NCBI RefSeq assembly: GCF_963576675.1
Contig: NC_088916.1
Location: forward strand, 2,619,001 to 2,683,000
Reading direction: 5' to 3'
Origin: Euphorbia lathyris
Lineage: Eukaryota; Streptophyta; Magnoliopsida; Malpighiales; Euphorbiaceae
Length of the DNA stretch: 64,000 nt
Numbering within the stretch: position 1 is the first letter of the stretch; every line of letters begins with the position of its first letter. Position numbers and translations under genes: made by a program. The notes beneath the pieces were generated by a model, which made no database searches, had not been told where the DNA came from, and saw only the letters and a list, made by a program, of their open reading frames with translations. Shown piece after piece: positions 10,357 to 20,469 of the stretch.

Positions 10357-11049
10357 TAATAACTCGGGGAAAAATCCTTGATCAGAGAACTTCCCTGTGA
10401 GGCGCCGTTGGGATCGGCCGGGGACACTCCGATGCCAAAGTCAGTAATATTTCTGAGAATAAACTGTAAGCACAAAAGTAGAGAATCAATAAGTGTACCT
10501 TTGATCCTAGGAAGCTGGGGTATTTATATAGGTTTCTGTAACCTTCAGCATTAATGGGGAAGCAGGTAAAGAGTTGTGTCATTACTCATCTTTAATTGCT
10601 ATCAATTCTCCATTAATCCCAGCATTTAGCATTGAAACCCTCAGAGTTGAGGTATTCGAACAGTCAAGTCTTTATTCCCCTTTAATGGCTATTAATTGCC
10701 ATTTAATTGTATTTATTCCCATTCATGGATGGTAATAAAGGCGCCTTTTCATATTCTTTGATCCGTCAAGGCGTATGTACGCTCTCCTTGAGAGCTATGG
10801 CGGGTCTCCACCACTCGCTCTCATCGGGCGTATCTCGTTATGGCGTATCTCGCCATGGTCCACGTGGCGTGGCATAATGCTAGAGACTCCTTCCTTTTTC
10901 TCATTATTTGCATATTCGCCCCTGCATTAATTATCATTAATTCCACATTAATCATGCATAAATATCTCTTTTAGAATGAATAATGGTTTGCCATTATTTC
11001 TATTAATTTTCCCTTATTCCTTATTCAAGAATAATTTGGGTTGTTATCA
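10357..11049 (-). repeat. 3' LTR of D1
   Basis: Direct copy of 16436-17128. The first bases are TAATAAC where the partner has TGATAAC, one mutation in the terminal dinucleotide; the other end is GTTATCA. TATA motif on minus (TATATAAATA) at 10521-10530. Confidence 0.93.
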
Positions 11050-11064
11050 GAAGCCCCCCCTAAA
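11050..11064 (-). other. Polypurine tract of D1
   Basis: The minus strand reads TTTAGGGGGGGCTTC immediately before the 3' LTR, the expected position for plus-strand priming. Confidence 0.85.
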
Positions 11065-13190
11065 GGTATAAAAAGCTCTTTAGAGCTGTCTAAATGGTGT
11101 TTTATTTTTCTATCTTGGAGGAAAGTGGACCCGCCCTAGATGGGGGATCATATATGGAAATGATGCGCCTTTTGGGGCTTCCTTATGCGGGATCTTATGA
11201 ACAAGATCCGCCCTATGTGGGATCATATATGGATATGATGCACTTTTAGGGGCTTTTGCTTCCTTGTGGATAGGTGGCCAACCGTATCCATTGTTATCCT
11301 CTAGGGGCTTCTTGAGAGTTATATTTCCTTTAGAAAGGGAATAATCCGCCCTTTATGGGACCATTTGTTCCTACCGCATAGGATTATGATTCGCCTTAGA
11401 TTTCTTTTCTTCAGTTTTGCCATATTGAGGAGAATGACCCGCCCTTAGGGATCAGTAAGAATGATCAGCCATTTAGGGACTTTTGTGCATTTTGTGGGGG
11501 CGTTTTGGCACTCTAGGCATTTGCCTCTGTAGTCTTTACTCATTTTCCAAAGTGTTTTTACTTTGCATTTGTGAAGGCGAGACTTCATTGCTTTGATGAA
11601 GATGAGGCTTCATTATCTTTGATGAAGACGAGGCTTCATTGTTTGGAGATGAAGACGAGGCTTCATTATTTGGAGATGAAGACGAGGCTTCATTACTTTC
11701 ATGAAGACGAGGCTTCATTGATTTGGATGAAGACGAGGCTTCATAATTTGGAGATGAAGACAAGGCTTCATTATTTGGATAAACCCTTTTCTAATGCATT
11801 ATATCTTTTAGCAAGTAACTTTTTAGAATCTGGTTTAGGATTTCTCCGATTGTTTAGGGTAGGTGGCCAGCCGTACCCCAATGTGTGAACCTTTGTGAAG
11901 GTTAGAAGCTTTTATTCCTGGTGAGGAAGTTAAGCTGCCTTAGGCGATCGATTTGCTTCCTATCTTTGAGGTGAATCGATCTGCTGCCAGGTCTTGAGAC
12001 TCTTCTTTGGGAAGAGTATTTGAGAGTGTAAAGTTCTCACGTCTGAGAAATGTTTTAACTCTGTCTCTGACGACAATCAATTGTTTCCTATCTTTGAGGT
12101 AGATCGATCCGCCGCTGAGATTATTGTCCCATTGTTTGTAAAACTTAAGTACAATTGTTTTAATCTTTATGGTCGCCATTTACTTTTATGTTTGCGTAAG
12201 TAAATATATAAGTTTGTAGGATTTAATATGGAGTAGGTGGCCAGCCATACTCCGTTGTGCGAACCTTTATGAAGGTTTGAAGCTGTTCTATTCCTTCTAG
12301 AGGAAGTAAAGCTGCCTAGGGGATCAACTTGCTACCTATCTTTGAGGTGAAGCGATCTGCCCGTAGGACTTGTGAACCCTTCTTTGGGAAGGGAGTGAGA
12401 GAGTGTAAAGTCCTTGCGTCCAAGGAATGTTTTAACTCTTTCTCGAATGGTGATCATCTAAAGATGGATCCGCCCATGAGAATGTTCTACTATCTTTGAG
12501 GAGAAAGTTGAGGGTGTAATGATCTCATGTTTTGAGACGATTTTAACCCGCTTTTGATGGTGGTCAATCCTTTTCCTGTCTTTGGTGAGAGAGTTGAGCT
12601 CATTTGAAAGCTCATGAGGGTCTGTGCTTCTTATCTTTGTGGAAAGGGGATCCGCCCGTGATGGGATCAATTGTCCTATCTTTGAGGTAATTGATCTGCC
12701 TGTGGAACTTTTCATTCGCCAGTCACTGGGCGTATATCAGCACTAAAAGCTAGGCAAATGAATATAAGAAGTATGGCGAGAAAGAATAAATTATAAAATG
12801 TAGGATACTATAACAGTTTAATGCACATATAAGAATATGTAAAAATACTGATTTTTAGGCCCATGGTTCCGTCTTTTCTAAGCAACTAGAACCGCATCCT
12901 CAATGATGTTTAACTTATGAGTAATCACATCTGAGCTTACTCCTGTGGGGATCTTATTCTCCTATGTAAATACGCTTTAAGACTCAATGAGAACTTTTTT
13001 AACATCCTCTTTGATCTCAAGTTTTAATCCTTTGGCGATCCGCACCCGCTTTCCATCAGCAATAAGGAGCTTTTCTGTGTCGCCCAAAGCTGTAGTGATA
13101 AGTTAATATTTCTCACCTTCGTCCTCTTTGGATTGTGGGCGGATTGATAGTGACGCCGAGTATAAGTCTCTTTAGCCACCTTTTGGTTCC
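11065..13190 (-). other. Non-coding 3' internal region of D1, repeat-rich
   Basis: Two kilobases between the protease remnant and the polypurine tract with no pol motif. It holds a minisatellite (11570-11790) and a diverged tandem duplication of about 370 bp (from about 11860 and from about 12232), each starting with GTAGGTGGCCAGCC. A third trace of that start lies near 11270. Reverse transcriptase, RNase H and integrase would normally be here; they are absent. Confidence 0.7.
11570..11790. repeat. Minisatellite of GATGAAGACGAGGCTTCATT units
   Basis: About seven units of 20 to 31 bp with the core GATGAAGACGAGGCTTCATT, separated by short AT-rich spacers. Each core contains the inverted pair GATGAAG/CTTCATT. 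Short frames on both strands through it are repeat artefacts. Confidence 0.8.
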
Positions 13191-13199
13191 CGCTAATCA

Positions 13200-13440
13200 T
13201 TACTCCTCCTTTGTTGGTGAGAATGTACATTGTCAGACGACAGATGGAAATTAGGGCTGCAACCTCTGGCCCTTGGTCTGGATAGTGTGACCCGTCACTC
13301 CAATGATGTCAACAGTGGTTGTTTCTATTTGGATCAGATCAAACTTTAGTTTGGCGAATGCACCTATGGTGATGACATTGCAAGAACTGCCCGTGTCTAC
13401 CATTACTCGCTTCATTTCATCTCCCATCCTTCAATTGTCA
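13200..13440 (-). pseudogene. pol: Retroviral-type aspartic protease of D1
   Basis: Minus-strand translation around 13420-13255 gives EMKRVMVDTGSSCNVITIGA, the D-T/S-G active-site box of Ty3/gypsy protease. It is followed by FAKLKFDLIQIETTTVDIIG, with a second hydrophobic strand typical of the family. Upstream, toward 13450, PHTDAL-type residues common to Tat-lineage Gag-Pol can be read. The enzyme would cut the Gag-Pol polyprotein. A frame break separates it from the gag remnant and no pol follows it. Confidence 0.8.
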
Positions 13441-13599
13441 ACGCATCTGTATGTGGAGAGATTACTGGACCTGTTTCTGCAAAAGGAGCAATGGAGGGAT
13501 GTTTTATCCAGGGCGGATATTTTTGCTTTTTCCACTGGTGGCTGATACACTGGTCCATCTGCTATGACATTAATGACACTTTTGAATTTATTTTTGGGA

Positions 13600-14075
13600 T
13601 CTGTCTTCTGCTTGTCATCTTGTTATTTGTTATTCTAGACAAAGCTATCTAGTTTGCCAGCTCCCAGCAAGCTTCAGTGTGGTGGCCAACCTGTAGTACA
13701 CTTTGGCGTTTTTTCCAACGGTTACATGCTCCCCTCCTTTGGGTTCAGGATATGTAATGTCCCGCTTATATTGAATCTTTTCTTTTATATTGTGGCAAGT
13801 TGGAAGCTTTAAACATTCTGTCCGCTTCGTACCCCAGGATCCGTGCTGTGAATGGCGAATTCATGTTAACTTGATGGCGTACCTTTCTGCATTGTTCTCT
13901 TGTTTATATAGAGCGGTATGCACTCGTCTTTCAATCTCATCATCCGTGTGTTCAATGTTGAATCATGATGGTGAAGCCGGCTCTTGATCTTGATCTCGAT
14001 CATGTTGAGGTTATACTTGGAGCTATGGTTTAACGCGGATGGATGTTGTCACAACCGTGGGAGCCATTTTATCTA
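13600..14075 (-). pseudogene. gag: Gag remnant of D1 (start, capsid edge and nucleocapsid)
   Basis: On minus, an ATG at about 14073 begins MAPTVVTTS. Further on come ERRVHTALYKQENNAERYA and SPFTARILGYEADRMFKASN, followed by PQYK, the block that precedes the capsid domain in Tat-type Gag. The main capsid region is missing. After about 13760 the sequence jumps to GHHTEACWELAN, a zinc-knuckle-like end. Several stops and frame changes occur. The gene is thus reduced to its two ends, directly before the protease. Confidence 0.65.
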
Positions 14076-14570
14076 GCTTCGAATATCTTGTCTCTGCATC
14101 CTTCAACATTTTGCTAACATAATAGATGGAGAACTGCTGACCTTATTCTTCTTGAATAACCACGGTGCATATAGCTTTATCCATGACAGATTGATACAAA
14201 TGCAGGTCTCCCCTTCAGATTGGTCTGCTCATCAAGGGTGGTTCTGCAAGGAATTGTTTTATACCTTGATATGCTTGTTGACAATCTTTCTAGTACGATG
14301 ATCCGTCCGTTCAACCTCTGGATCTTTCTCACCCATAGTGGGGCTTTCATTTAGGCGCTCTTTTCACCTTTTTCCTCGCATGGCTTTTATTTAGGCGCTC
14401 TTTTCACCTTTTTCCTCGCAGGGCTTTTTACTTTATCTGGATTTGCTCTAACTCCTTTTTTGCTAATGACATAGTCAAGGAATTTTTCTGAAGTGACTCT
14501 GAATATACACTTCTCTGGATTGAGCTTTATTTTTCATGCTAGTGTTTGGCACTAGTTGCATTATTAGCAA
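14075..14570 (-). pseudogene. pol: Displaced reverse transcriptase-RNase H block of D1
   Basis: Minus-strand translation gives NPEKCIFRVTSEKFLDYVIS then KKGVRANPDKVK (end of the reverse-transcriptase palm and thumb), and after a 45-bp tandem duplication AYQGIKQFLAEPPLMSRPI, VMDKAICTVVIQEE and FSIYYVSKMLKDAETRYSK, the RNase H domain. In a normal element this comes after protease. Here it lies upstream of gag and ends at AAAATGGC, exactly where gag begins. Stops interrupt it, so no function remains. Confidence 0.75.
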
Positions 14571-16179
14571 TTCCCTTGTACCTGTGGGTTAGCACTAAAA
14601 GAACTCCAGAAGTGGGGCATACCCTGTCCATTATTAAAAGATTGTGGTAAGGCATAAAATCTATATTCACTTACCTTGGGGATCAGTGGCTTGATCCACA
14701 GAACATACTTCATAGCAAAAGACTGTTTGCATCGACTTTGTTGGCAAATATCATGTATAATGCAATGTCTCTTTATGGATTTTTTAGTTCATCTTGGAAT
14801 CAACTTAATAATTCCTTCACATTGGTCCCTGACTCTAGAATGAACTTAGTCAAAGGATAAAACCGAGTAAATATTATATGTCAAACAAATTCATAATAGA
14901 ATTTTAATTGTGCTTGTTTTAATAATAATATCACGTATAACGGTCATAACCATAAAGATTGCTACTGCACATGAATATCATAATGAATTCTTAATAAATA
15001 ACCATAATGAGAATGGTTTAAGAATAATGTCCTTTTGTATTTCAATGCGCATTAATATCCAAGATAGCATATTTATTTTAAACGTCATAAAAGTTATGGC
15101 ATTCTATATTGGGTAAGATATCTTACATAGTTGCTATTTACTTGCAATTAATATTGTGCATCCATACATTAATGGCATTCAGAGATCATTAAAGCCTCAT
15201 TTGAATGAAATGTAATTAAAGAAATGTAAGTGATGATTTAATAATATACTTATATATAAAATTACTCTTATATCATTTTATTTGTACGAATAAATAAAAG
15301 AGAAAGGGTAATTTTGGAAGAAAAATACATGTACCATGATTCTCCTCCAATTTGGAGTGTAAGGAAAATTACTCAAAATCCACTCTCACCTACCTTCACA
15401 TACAATCCTCCAATCTTTAAGGAATTCTCATGTATATCCTAAGAATTTTGCATAAATTAATGTTCTGATCCGAAACCGACACTTGCACTATTTTGTAGTT
15501 AGCTCAGGACATGAAAGTTTTGTTTATCCAATTTGGTAATTCATCAGCCCATAATGGCCTTAATAGTTAGGGACAATTACAGGATAATTACAAATAGACT
15601 CAATATTTTCAAGTCTCTTGTGTTGGTAACAGAAATTCTAACAATGTCAAATAAACAATTTTTATATGAATAGACACATCCTTGTAAAAAAATGGAATGA
15701 AATAACTGTTTGACAAAACAATATTCAAAAATATGAATTTTTGATATTAAAAGTACTATATAGGAGAAAAGTCATATATATATGGTGAATTGTACAAGGA
15801 AAAACCAAATATGATTTTTTTGTAATTTCTTCTAATAGTTATATGCATGTTCATCCAAAAGACCGACCAGATCTAAATCATTTGCAATTACATGAGCCAT
15901 TTTATGATATTTTAATATCGAATGACAAAATCACATTGAATGGATGATTTTTTTTTTTGTAAATCCCAAGATTACGGGTCTTATACATGCGTTTGTACTA
16001 TTTCAATGATAATATCATATTACACTTGTCATACATAAAAATATAAGGCATATTGAGCATGCAAGATTTAATGAAAGATTTGTGTCTATTACTTTATCTT
16101 TCACAATTTATTAGATTTATCATAATAACATGTAATGATATTCATAGCACTTTATAAGAGTGAGGGATCTCAATTTTCT
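14571..16179 (-). other. AT-rich leader and unassigned internal sequence of D1
   Basis: No recognisable domain. The part at about 15640-16160 is shared, in opposite orientation, with 63420-63960 of the second D copy, so at least this much is a genuine family leader. The stretch 14600-15600 has no counterpart in the window. Confidence 0.6.
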
Positions 16180-16383
16180 TTAATTAAAAAAAGAATAAGA
16201 AATGGGAGGAAACTTATATTTTTCATCATAAAGTTCCAGATTTAATGTAGAAAACTCTTTCCCACCAATATATGGAGAAGTGTATCTTTGGATAGATTTG
16301 TTGTACTGATTGAGCCAAAGTTTGAGATTGTGATTTCTATTCCGTTGACTCCATTTTTTTGTTCTTTGTGAAACTCTATACAA
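16180..16383 (-). CDS. Short leader ORF of family D (67 aa), unknown
   Basis: A 67-residue frame begins about 30 bp after the primer site, opening MYRVSQRTKKWSQRNRNHN and with IGGKEFSTLNLELYDEK in the middle. The D2 copy has a 67-residue frame at the same place (63204-63407) with about nine substitutions and no indel. I do not recognise it. An overlapping frame is also open, so neutral conservation of sequence between copies may explain it; it may not be translated. Confidence 0.35.
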   Translation of the reverse strand: MYRVSQRTKKWSQRNRNHNLKLWLNQYNKSIQRYTSPYIGGKEFSTLNLELYDEKYKFPPISYSFFN

Positions 16384-16413
16384 TCAAGATTTTGTGATCT
16401 TCTGTTTGTTAGA

Positions 16414-16433
16414 GATCCACGATCACCGCACCA
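16414..16433 (-). other. tRNA-Phe primer-binding site of D1
   Basis: The minus strand reads TGGTGCGGTGATCGTGGATC, two bases from the LTR end. Plant tRNA-Phe(GAA) ends in ...GATCCACGCTCACCGCACCA, so 19 of 20 positions pair. D2 has the identical site at 63154-63173. Confidence 0.85.
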
Positions 16434-16435
16434 AT

Positions 16436-17128
16436 TGATAACTCGGGGAAAAATCCTTGATCGGAGAACTTCCCTGTGAGGCGCCGTTGGGATCGGCCGG
16501 GGACACTCCGATGCCAAAGTCAGTAATATTTCTGAGAATAAACTGTAAGCACAAAAGTAGAGAATCAATAAGTGTACCTTTGATCCTAGGAAGCTGGGGT
16601 ATTTATATAGGTTTCTGTAACCTTCAGCATTAATGGGGAAGCAGGTAAAGAGTTGTGTCATTACTCATCTTTAATTGCTATCAATTCTCCATTAATCCCA
16701 GCATTTAGCATTGAAACCCTCAGAGTTGAGGTATTTGAACAGTCAAGTCTTTATTCCCCTTTAATGGCTATTAATTGCCATTTAATTGTATTTATTCCCA
16801 TTCATGGATGGTAATAAAGGCGCCTTTTCATATTCTTTGATCCGTCAAGGCGTATGTACGCTCTCCTTGAGAGCTATGGCGGGTCTCCACCACTCGCTCT
16901 CATCGGGCGTATCTCGTTATGGCGTATCTCGCCATGGTCCACGTGGCGTGGCATAATGCTAGAGACTCCTTCCTTTTTCTCATTATTTGCATATTCGCCC
17001 CTGCATTAATTATCATTAATTCCACATTAATCATGTATAAATATCTCTTTTAGAATGAATAATGGTTTGCCATTATTTCTATTAATTTTCTCTTATTCCT
17101 TATTCAAGAATAATTTGGGTTGTTATCA
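16436..17128 (-). repeat. 5' LTR of D1
   Basis: Same 693 bp length as the 3' LTR. TGATAAC...GTTATCA ends. TATA motif on minus at 16600-16609. The right flank TTGTT (17129-17133) is the target duplication. Confidence 0.95.
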
Positions 17129-17133
17129 TTGTT

Positions 17134-17409
17134 TCTATTATTATTTTATTATTTTTTATTTTTCTTATTTACCTATGCGCAATATCTCTCCTTCTTAAAA
17201 ATTCAATTTTTTTTTCAATTTTTTAAAATAAGAGTTGAAGAAAGCTAAGTGCAACCGTCCGACATCCCAACTAGATTAATATCTCAGCAAATTGAACAGA
17301 ACCAGATCTAAATATATTAAAAAAAAAGATACAAAGAGGGAAACTAAATAAAACTCAAATGTGATAAACGATAAATATTATAAAAAATAAAAGAATTATA
17401 AAATTAAGG
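17134..17409. other. AT-rich spacer
   Basis: Poly-T and poly-A runs and no frame or repeat that I can assign. Joining its left edge to the sequence before 10352 restores the pre-insertion site of element D1. Confidence 0.5.
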
Positions 17410-17786
17410 AGCTGAGTTCCACCATAAAATCTGATCCCCGAATCTTTCCAAAGCATCTGCAATGCAGTTACCAATAAATTTGCGAAACAAAAATCTCCAT
17501 AGTTGACCAATGTGTCAGACTAGATAACCATGTCTTGCCTCAGACGCAAAGGAACCTCCATGAAATGCTACCTGAGTAAATTAACCACATACATTGACAT
17601 TGAGTCACATTCAATCCATAATTTAGGCGAACATTTTTCCAACCTAAATCGAGAGCGGGCTGCTTGTGAGGAATTGGAAAGGCAAAACAGCCACGTGCAA
17701 ATTCGCGACTCGTGCTCAAGATCCCGCCCGCCCTTGCCATACCTGGGGCACCATGTACTGAACCGTCTGTATTTACTTTGAGCCAA
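17410..17786 (-). pseudogene. LINE-type RNase H domain relic
   Basis: Minus-strand translation starts GWLKVNTDGSVHGAPG, the opening of the plant RVT_3/RNase H-like domain with its first aspartate. It is followed by AGGILSTSREFARGCFAFPI and LWIECDS, the second acidic box, and near the end ADALERFGDQILWW. At least one frame change and several lost residues separate these boxes. Such domains end plant L1-like LINEs; no reverse transcriptase is adjacent. No function remains. Confidence 0.7.
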
Positions 17787-18007
17787 CCCGAAGAAGGAAG
17801 AGTCTAACGAACCAAAATTATGTTAGGGGCTCTAAGAGGCTGGGTACGAAGGTGGAGAAGCTGCAAGATGTGACCTTCCAGGCTGCTGCCCTAGATCAAA
17901 AATCCATTTTTTTTAAATTTATTTCATCTATTCACTCTTTCTAAATTTACATTCGTTTCAATTAATTTCAAACAGAGGCGAATTTTGAAACAATTTATAT
18001 AGATTTA

Positions 18008-18534
18008 AGGGTTAAGGTATAAAAATATCCTTAACGTTTTGGGTCATGAGCAATTTTATTCATAACGTTTAAAATTGTATAATTTTACCCCAAACATTGG
18101 AAGCCAAGAGCAATTTTACATTTAACGTTGATAAATTGGGTTAATTTCAGAAATAATTCATGAAACTGTCTTCTAGATCATGAATCTTGTCATCTACACT
18201 TCACACGTGCGTCATTTTATCAATAACAAATCACAAACATATGTTGGGATGTGAAAAAAAATCTTTATTACGAATTAGACAAAAAAAAATCACCGAATTT
18301 ATAAATATGAATCTCCAATTTCTATTATTAAATTATAAAAAATATGAAATCTTTTTTTTACAACGAATTGATATGCAATTGGGGCAGAATAAGGAACAAA
18401 ATTATCTATGTTTTATAATAGTGTCTGAAATTGATCCAATTTATCAATGTTGGGGTAAAATTGCACTATTGTAGACGTTAAGGGTAAAATTGCTCCTGAT
18501 CCAAAAAGTTAGGAGTATTTTTGCACCTTAGCCC
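18008..18534. mobile_element. MITE with about 50-bp inverted ends and 8-bp target duplication
   Basis: The left end AGGGTTAAGGTATAAAAATA and the inverse of the right end (GGGCTAAGGTGCAAAAATA) match for about 50 bp with some mismatches. Both continue into GAGCAATTTTA blocks. TAGATTTA lies on both sides (18000-18007 and 18535-18542). An 8-bp duplication points to hAT-type mobilisation. No transposase; one 95-residue AT-rich frame inside is not convincing. Confidence 0.85.
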
Positions 18535-18542
18535 TAGATTTA

Positions 18543-19143
18543 ATATGTAGATAAATAAGGATAAAAAATTAATTCCTTATTTGTCCACATATTAATCTAT
18601 AAGGAAAAAACTAAATTAATTATCACATGTCAAAAATTATGTAATGTAGCAACAATTTTAACAAATCGGTAAGTTTTTCATTCAAATGGATTAAATGTCA
18701 CCTATGAGAATACTTCAAGGGATAAATGTTACTAAATAATACCACACGGGGCAAATGACAAAATTTTAGATGGATCAAATACATGAATATCATAATTAAG
18801 TATAAAAATTACAATTAAGTCATATCACCAAATTTAATTCTAAATATGTCATTATTCTCTATATATTATGATTTTATACTATAATTTAAATAATCTAAAC
18901 TCCAATTCATAAATAATAAACCCTAGAAAATATTTTCTAGACTTCTAATTTATAAATTTTAATACTTAAAATATATTAAAAATACTGATTTTATTAGTTT
19001 GACATAAACCAAAATTATGATTTGACATAGTTGTAAATAATTTTTAAAAGATGAATTTCTCTGTAATTTTTCTAATTTAGATAGCACATGGGCCAAATAT
19101 GGATTTAATCCTAAAATAGATAATAGATAGAAACTTTGGTTAA
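18543..19143. other. AT-rich spacer
   Basis: No gene, domain or clear repeat seen. Confidence 0.5.
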
Positions 19144-19518
19144 GAGCATCTCCAACACTAACTAGCTATTTGACTCTCTAAAATAATATAAAATATTAGT
19201 TTAGTCAAATTTAGCTAGCCAAATTTATGTTTTGCTCCAACCATGCTAGCTATTTGACTCTCTATTTGATTATTTTATCATTAAAAATGATTAAATTTAA
19301 AGAAAAAAAGAAAAATTAGAAGAAAGATACAAAGAGGAAAGAGAAAGAATGATTAAAAAATAGAAATAGCTGGCCAAAGAGACTAGCCAAATTTAGCTAG
19401 TGAAAATGGCTAGCTATTTATTTTAGAGAGCCATGTCACCTTGTTGGAGTGGTCACTCTCTAAATGGCTAGCTAAATTTGACAATTTAGAGAGCCATGTC
19501 ACCCTATTGGAGTTGCTC
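19144..19518. mobile_element. Tourist/Harbinger-like MITE
   Basis: Inverted ends GAGCATCTCC and GGAGTTGCTC are flanked by TAA on both sides (19141-19143 and 19519-19521). The inner part repeats AGCTATTTGACTCTCTA blocks in both orientations (GGCTAGCTA, TAGAGAGCCATGTCACC), giving a foldback. The 3-bp TAA duplication fits PIF/Harbinger. Confidence 0.75.
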
Positions 19519-19539
19519 TAAGGAATAGGAATGAAATAA

Positions 19540-19865
19540 TAACTTAAGTGATTGGTGCCAAGTTTAGTCTTAACCTTTCAAGCGAAGTGCAAATTTAGCA
19601 CTAACGTATAAAATATTGTAAATTTAACCCTAACGTTTTTTAATAAGGTCAATTTTAGCCTGCGCCATCGAAAATTTGAAAATAGTGTTTGACTGTTATT
19701 TAATTGTCACATTGGATCTTCCAAACAAGTTTGTCGATAAATCGAAGCAATTTCATACATTTTTTTTGTAACTATTAATAACATAATAAATATTTTAGAC
19801 AATTTCAAAAAAAAAAATTGTGATTGATTTATATATAGCATATTTGGTTTTAGTCTTTTAACAGA
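19540..19865. repeat. Dispersed non-coding repeat fragment
   Basis: Phrases of the type CAAATTTAGCACTAACG and AAATTTAACCCTAACG resemble those in the MITE at 18008 and the repeat near 49380-49860. Ends and orientation cannot be fixed. Confidence 0.35.
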
Positions 19866-19870
19866 ATTAA

Positions 19871-20439
19871 TGAGGACGTTGGATCTTCATGGTCAGTCGG
19901 GTACATGAAGCGAGGTTGATGTCGCTCCGGTCGTCGGACCTGCGTCGGGGGAGGCCCCCGGTGTACCCTCTGATGCCAAAGTTAGTAAGAGCATATATGT
20001 AGAGAGATAAAGTAGTGAGAGAGAAGAGAGAGCCCGTATACCTTCCCCTTGTATGGGTATTTATAGTGAATGTGATGGGCCTAGAGGACCTTGCTTGTCT
20101 TGGGCTTTGATTGGCTTGGGCCTAGTGGGCCGTATTCATATTCTGAATCAAGTAAATAATGAGGACGTTGGATCTTCATGGTCACTCGGGTACATGAAGC
20201 GAGGTTGATGCCACTCCGGTCGCCGGACCTGCGTCGGGGGAGGCCCCCGGTGTACCCTCCGATGCCAAAGTTAGTAAGAGCATATATGTAGAGAGATAAA
20301 GTAGTGAGAAAGAAGAGAGAGCCCGTATACCTTCCCCTTGTAGGGGTATTTATAGTGAATGTGATGGGTCTAGAGGACCTTGCTTGTCTTGGGCTTTGAT
20401 TGGCTTGGGCCTAGTGGGCCGTATTCATATTCTGAATCA
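19871..20439 (-). repeat. Left LTR doublet of C (two 280-bp LTRs, 9-bp spacer)
   Basis: Each LTR runs TGAGGACGTTGG to ATTCTGAATCA on plus, with a minus TATA motif (CACTATAAATAC at 20057-20068 and 20346-20357). The spacer AGTAAATAA (20151-20159) equals the first bases inside a 5' LTR joined to the last bases before a 3' LTR, as if a whole internal region had been deleted. Confidence 0.85.
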
Positions 20440-20456
20440 AGTAGTCCCCCCTTCAA
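20440..20456 (-). other. Polypurine tract of C
   Basis: The minus strand reads CTTGAAGGGGGGACTAC immediately before the LTR. It is missing at the right doublet, where the array sequence joins the LTR directly at 39265. Confidence 0.7.
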
Positions 20457-20469
20457 GGGTCTTTCGAGT

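Larger units (their letters stand above)
10357..17128 (-). mobile_element. Family D Ty3/gypsy (Tat-like) retrotransposon, complete structure
   Basis: Two 693-bp LTRs (10357-11049 and 16436-17128) in direct orientation enclose 5.4 kb. TTGTT lies on both sides (10352-10356 and 17129-17133) as target duplication. The primer site is next to the right LTR and the polypurine tract next to the left LTR, so the element reads on the minus strand. The LTRs differ at about five positions by eye, so the insertion looks recent, yet the coding region is scrambled and mostly lost. Assignment to the Tat side of Ty3/gypsy rests on the gag, protease and RNase H motifs. Confidence 0.93.

Noticed and set aside
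16242..16661. 139-codon minus frame spanning LTR and primer site of D1
   Set aside because: It crosses the LTR boundary and primer site and has no family motif. The same LTR part is open in D1's other LTR (10382-10582) by chance.
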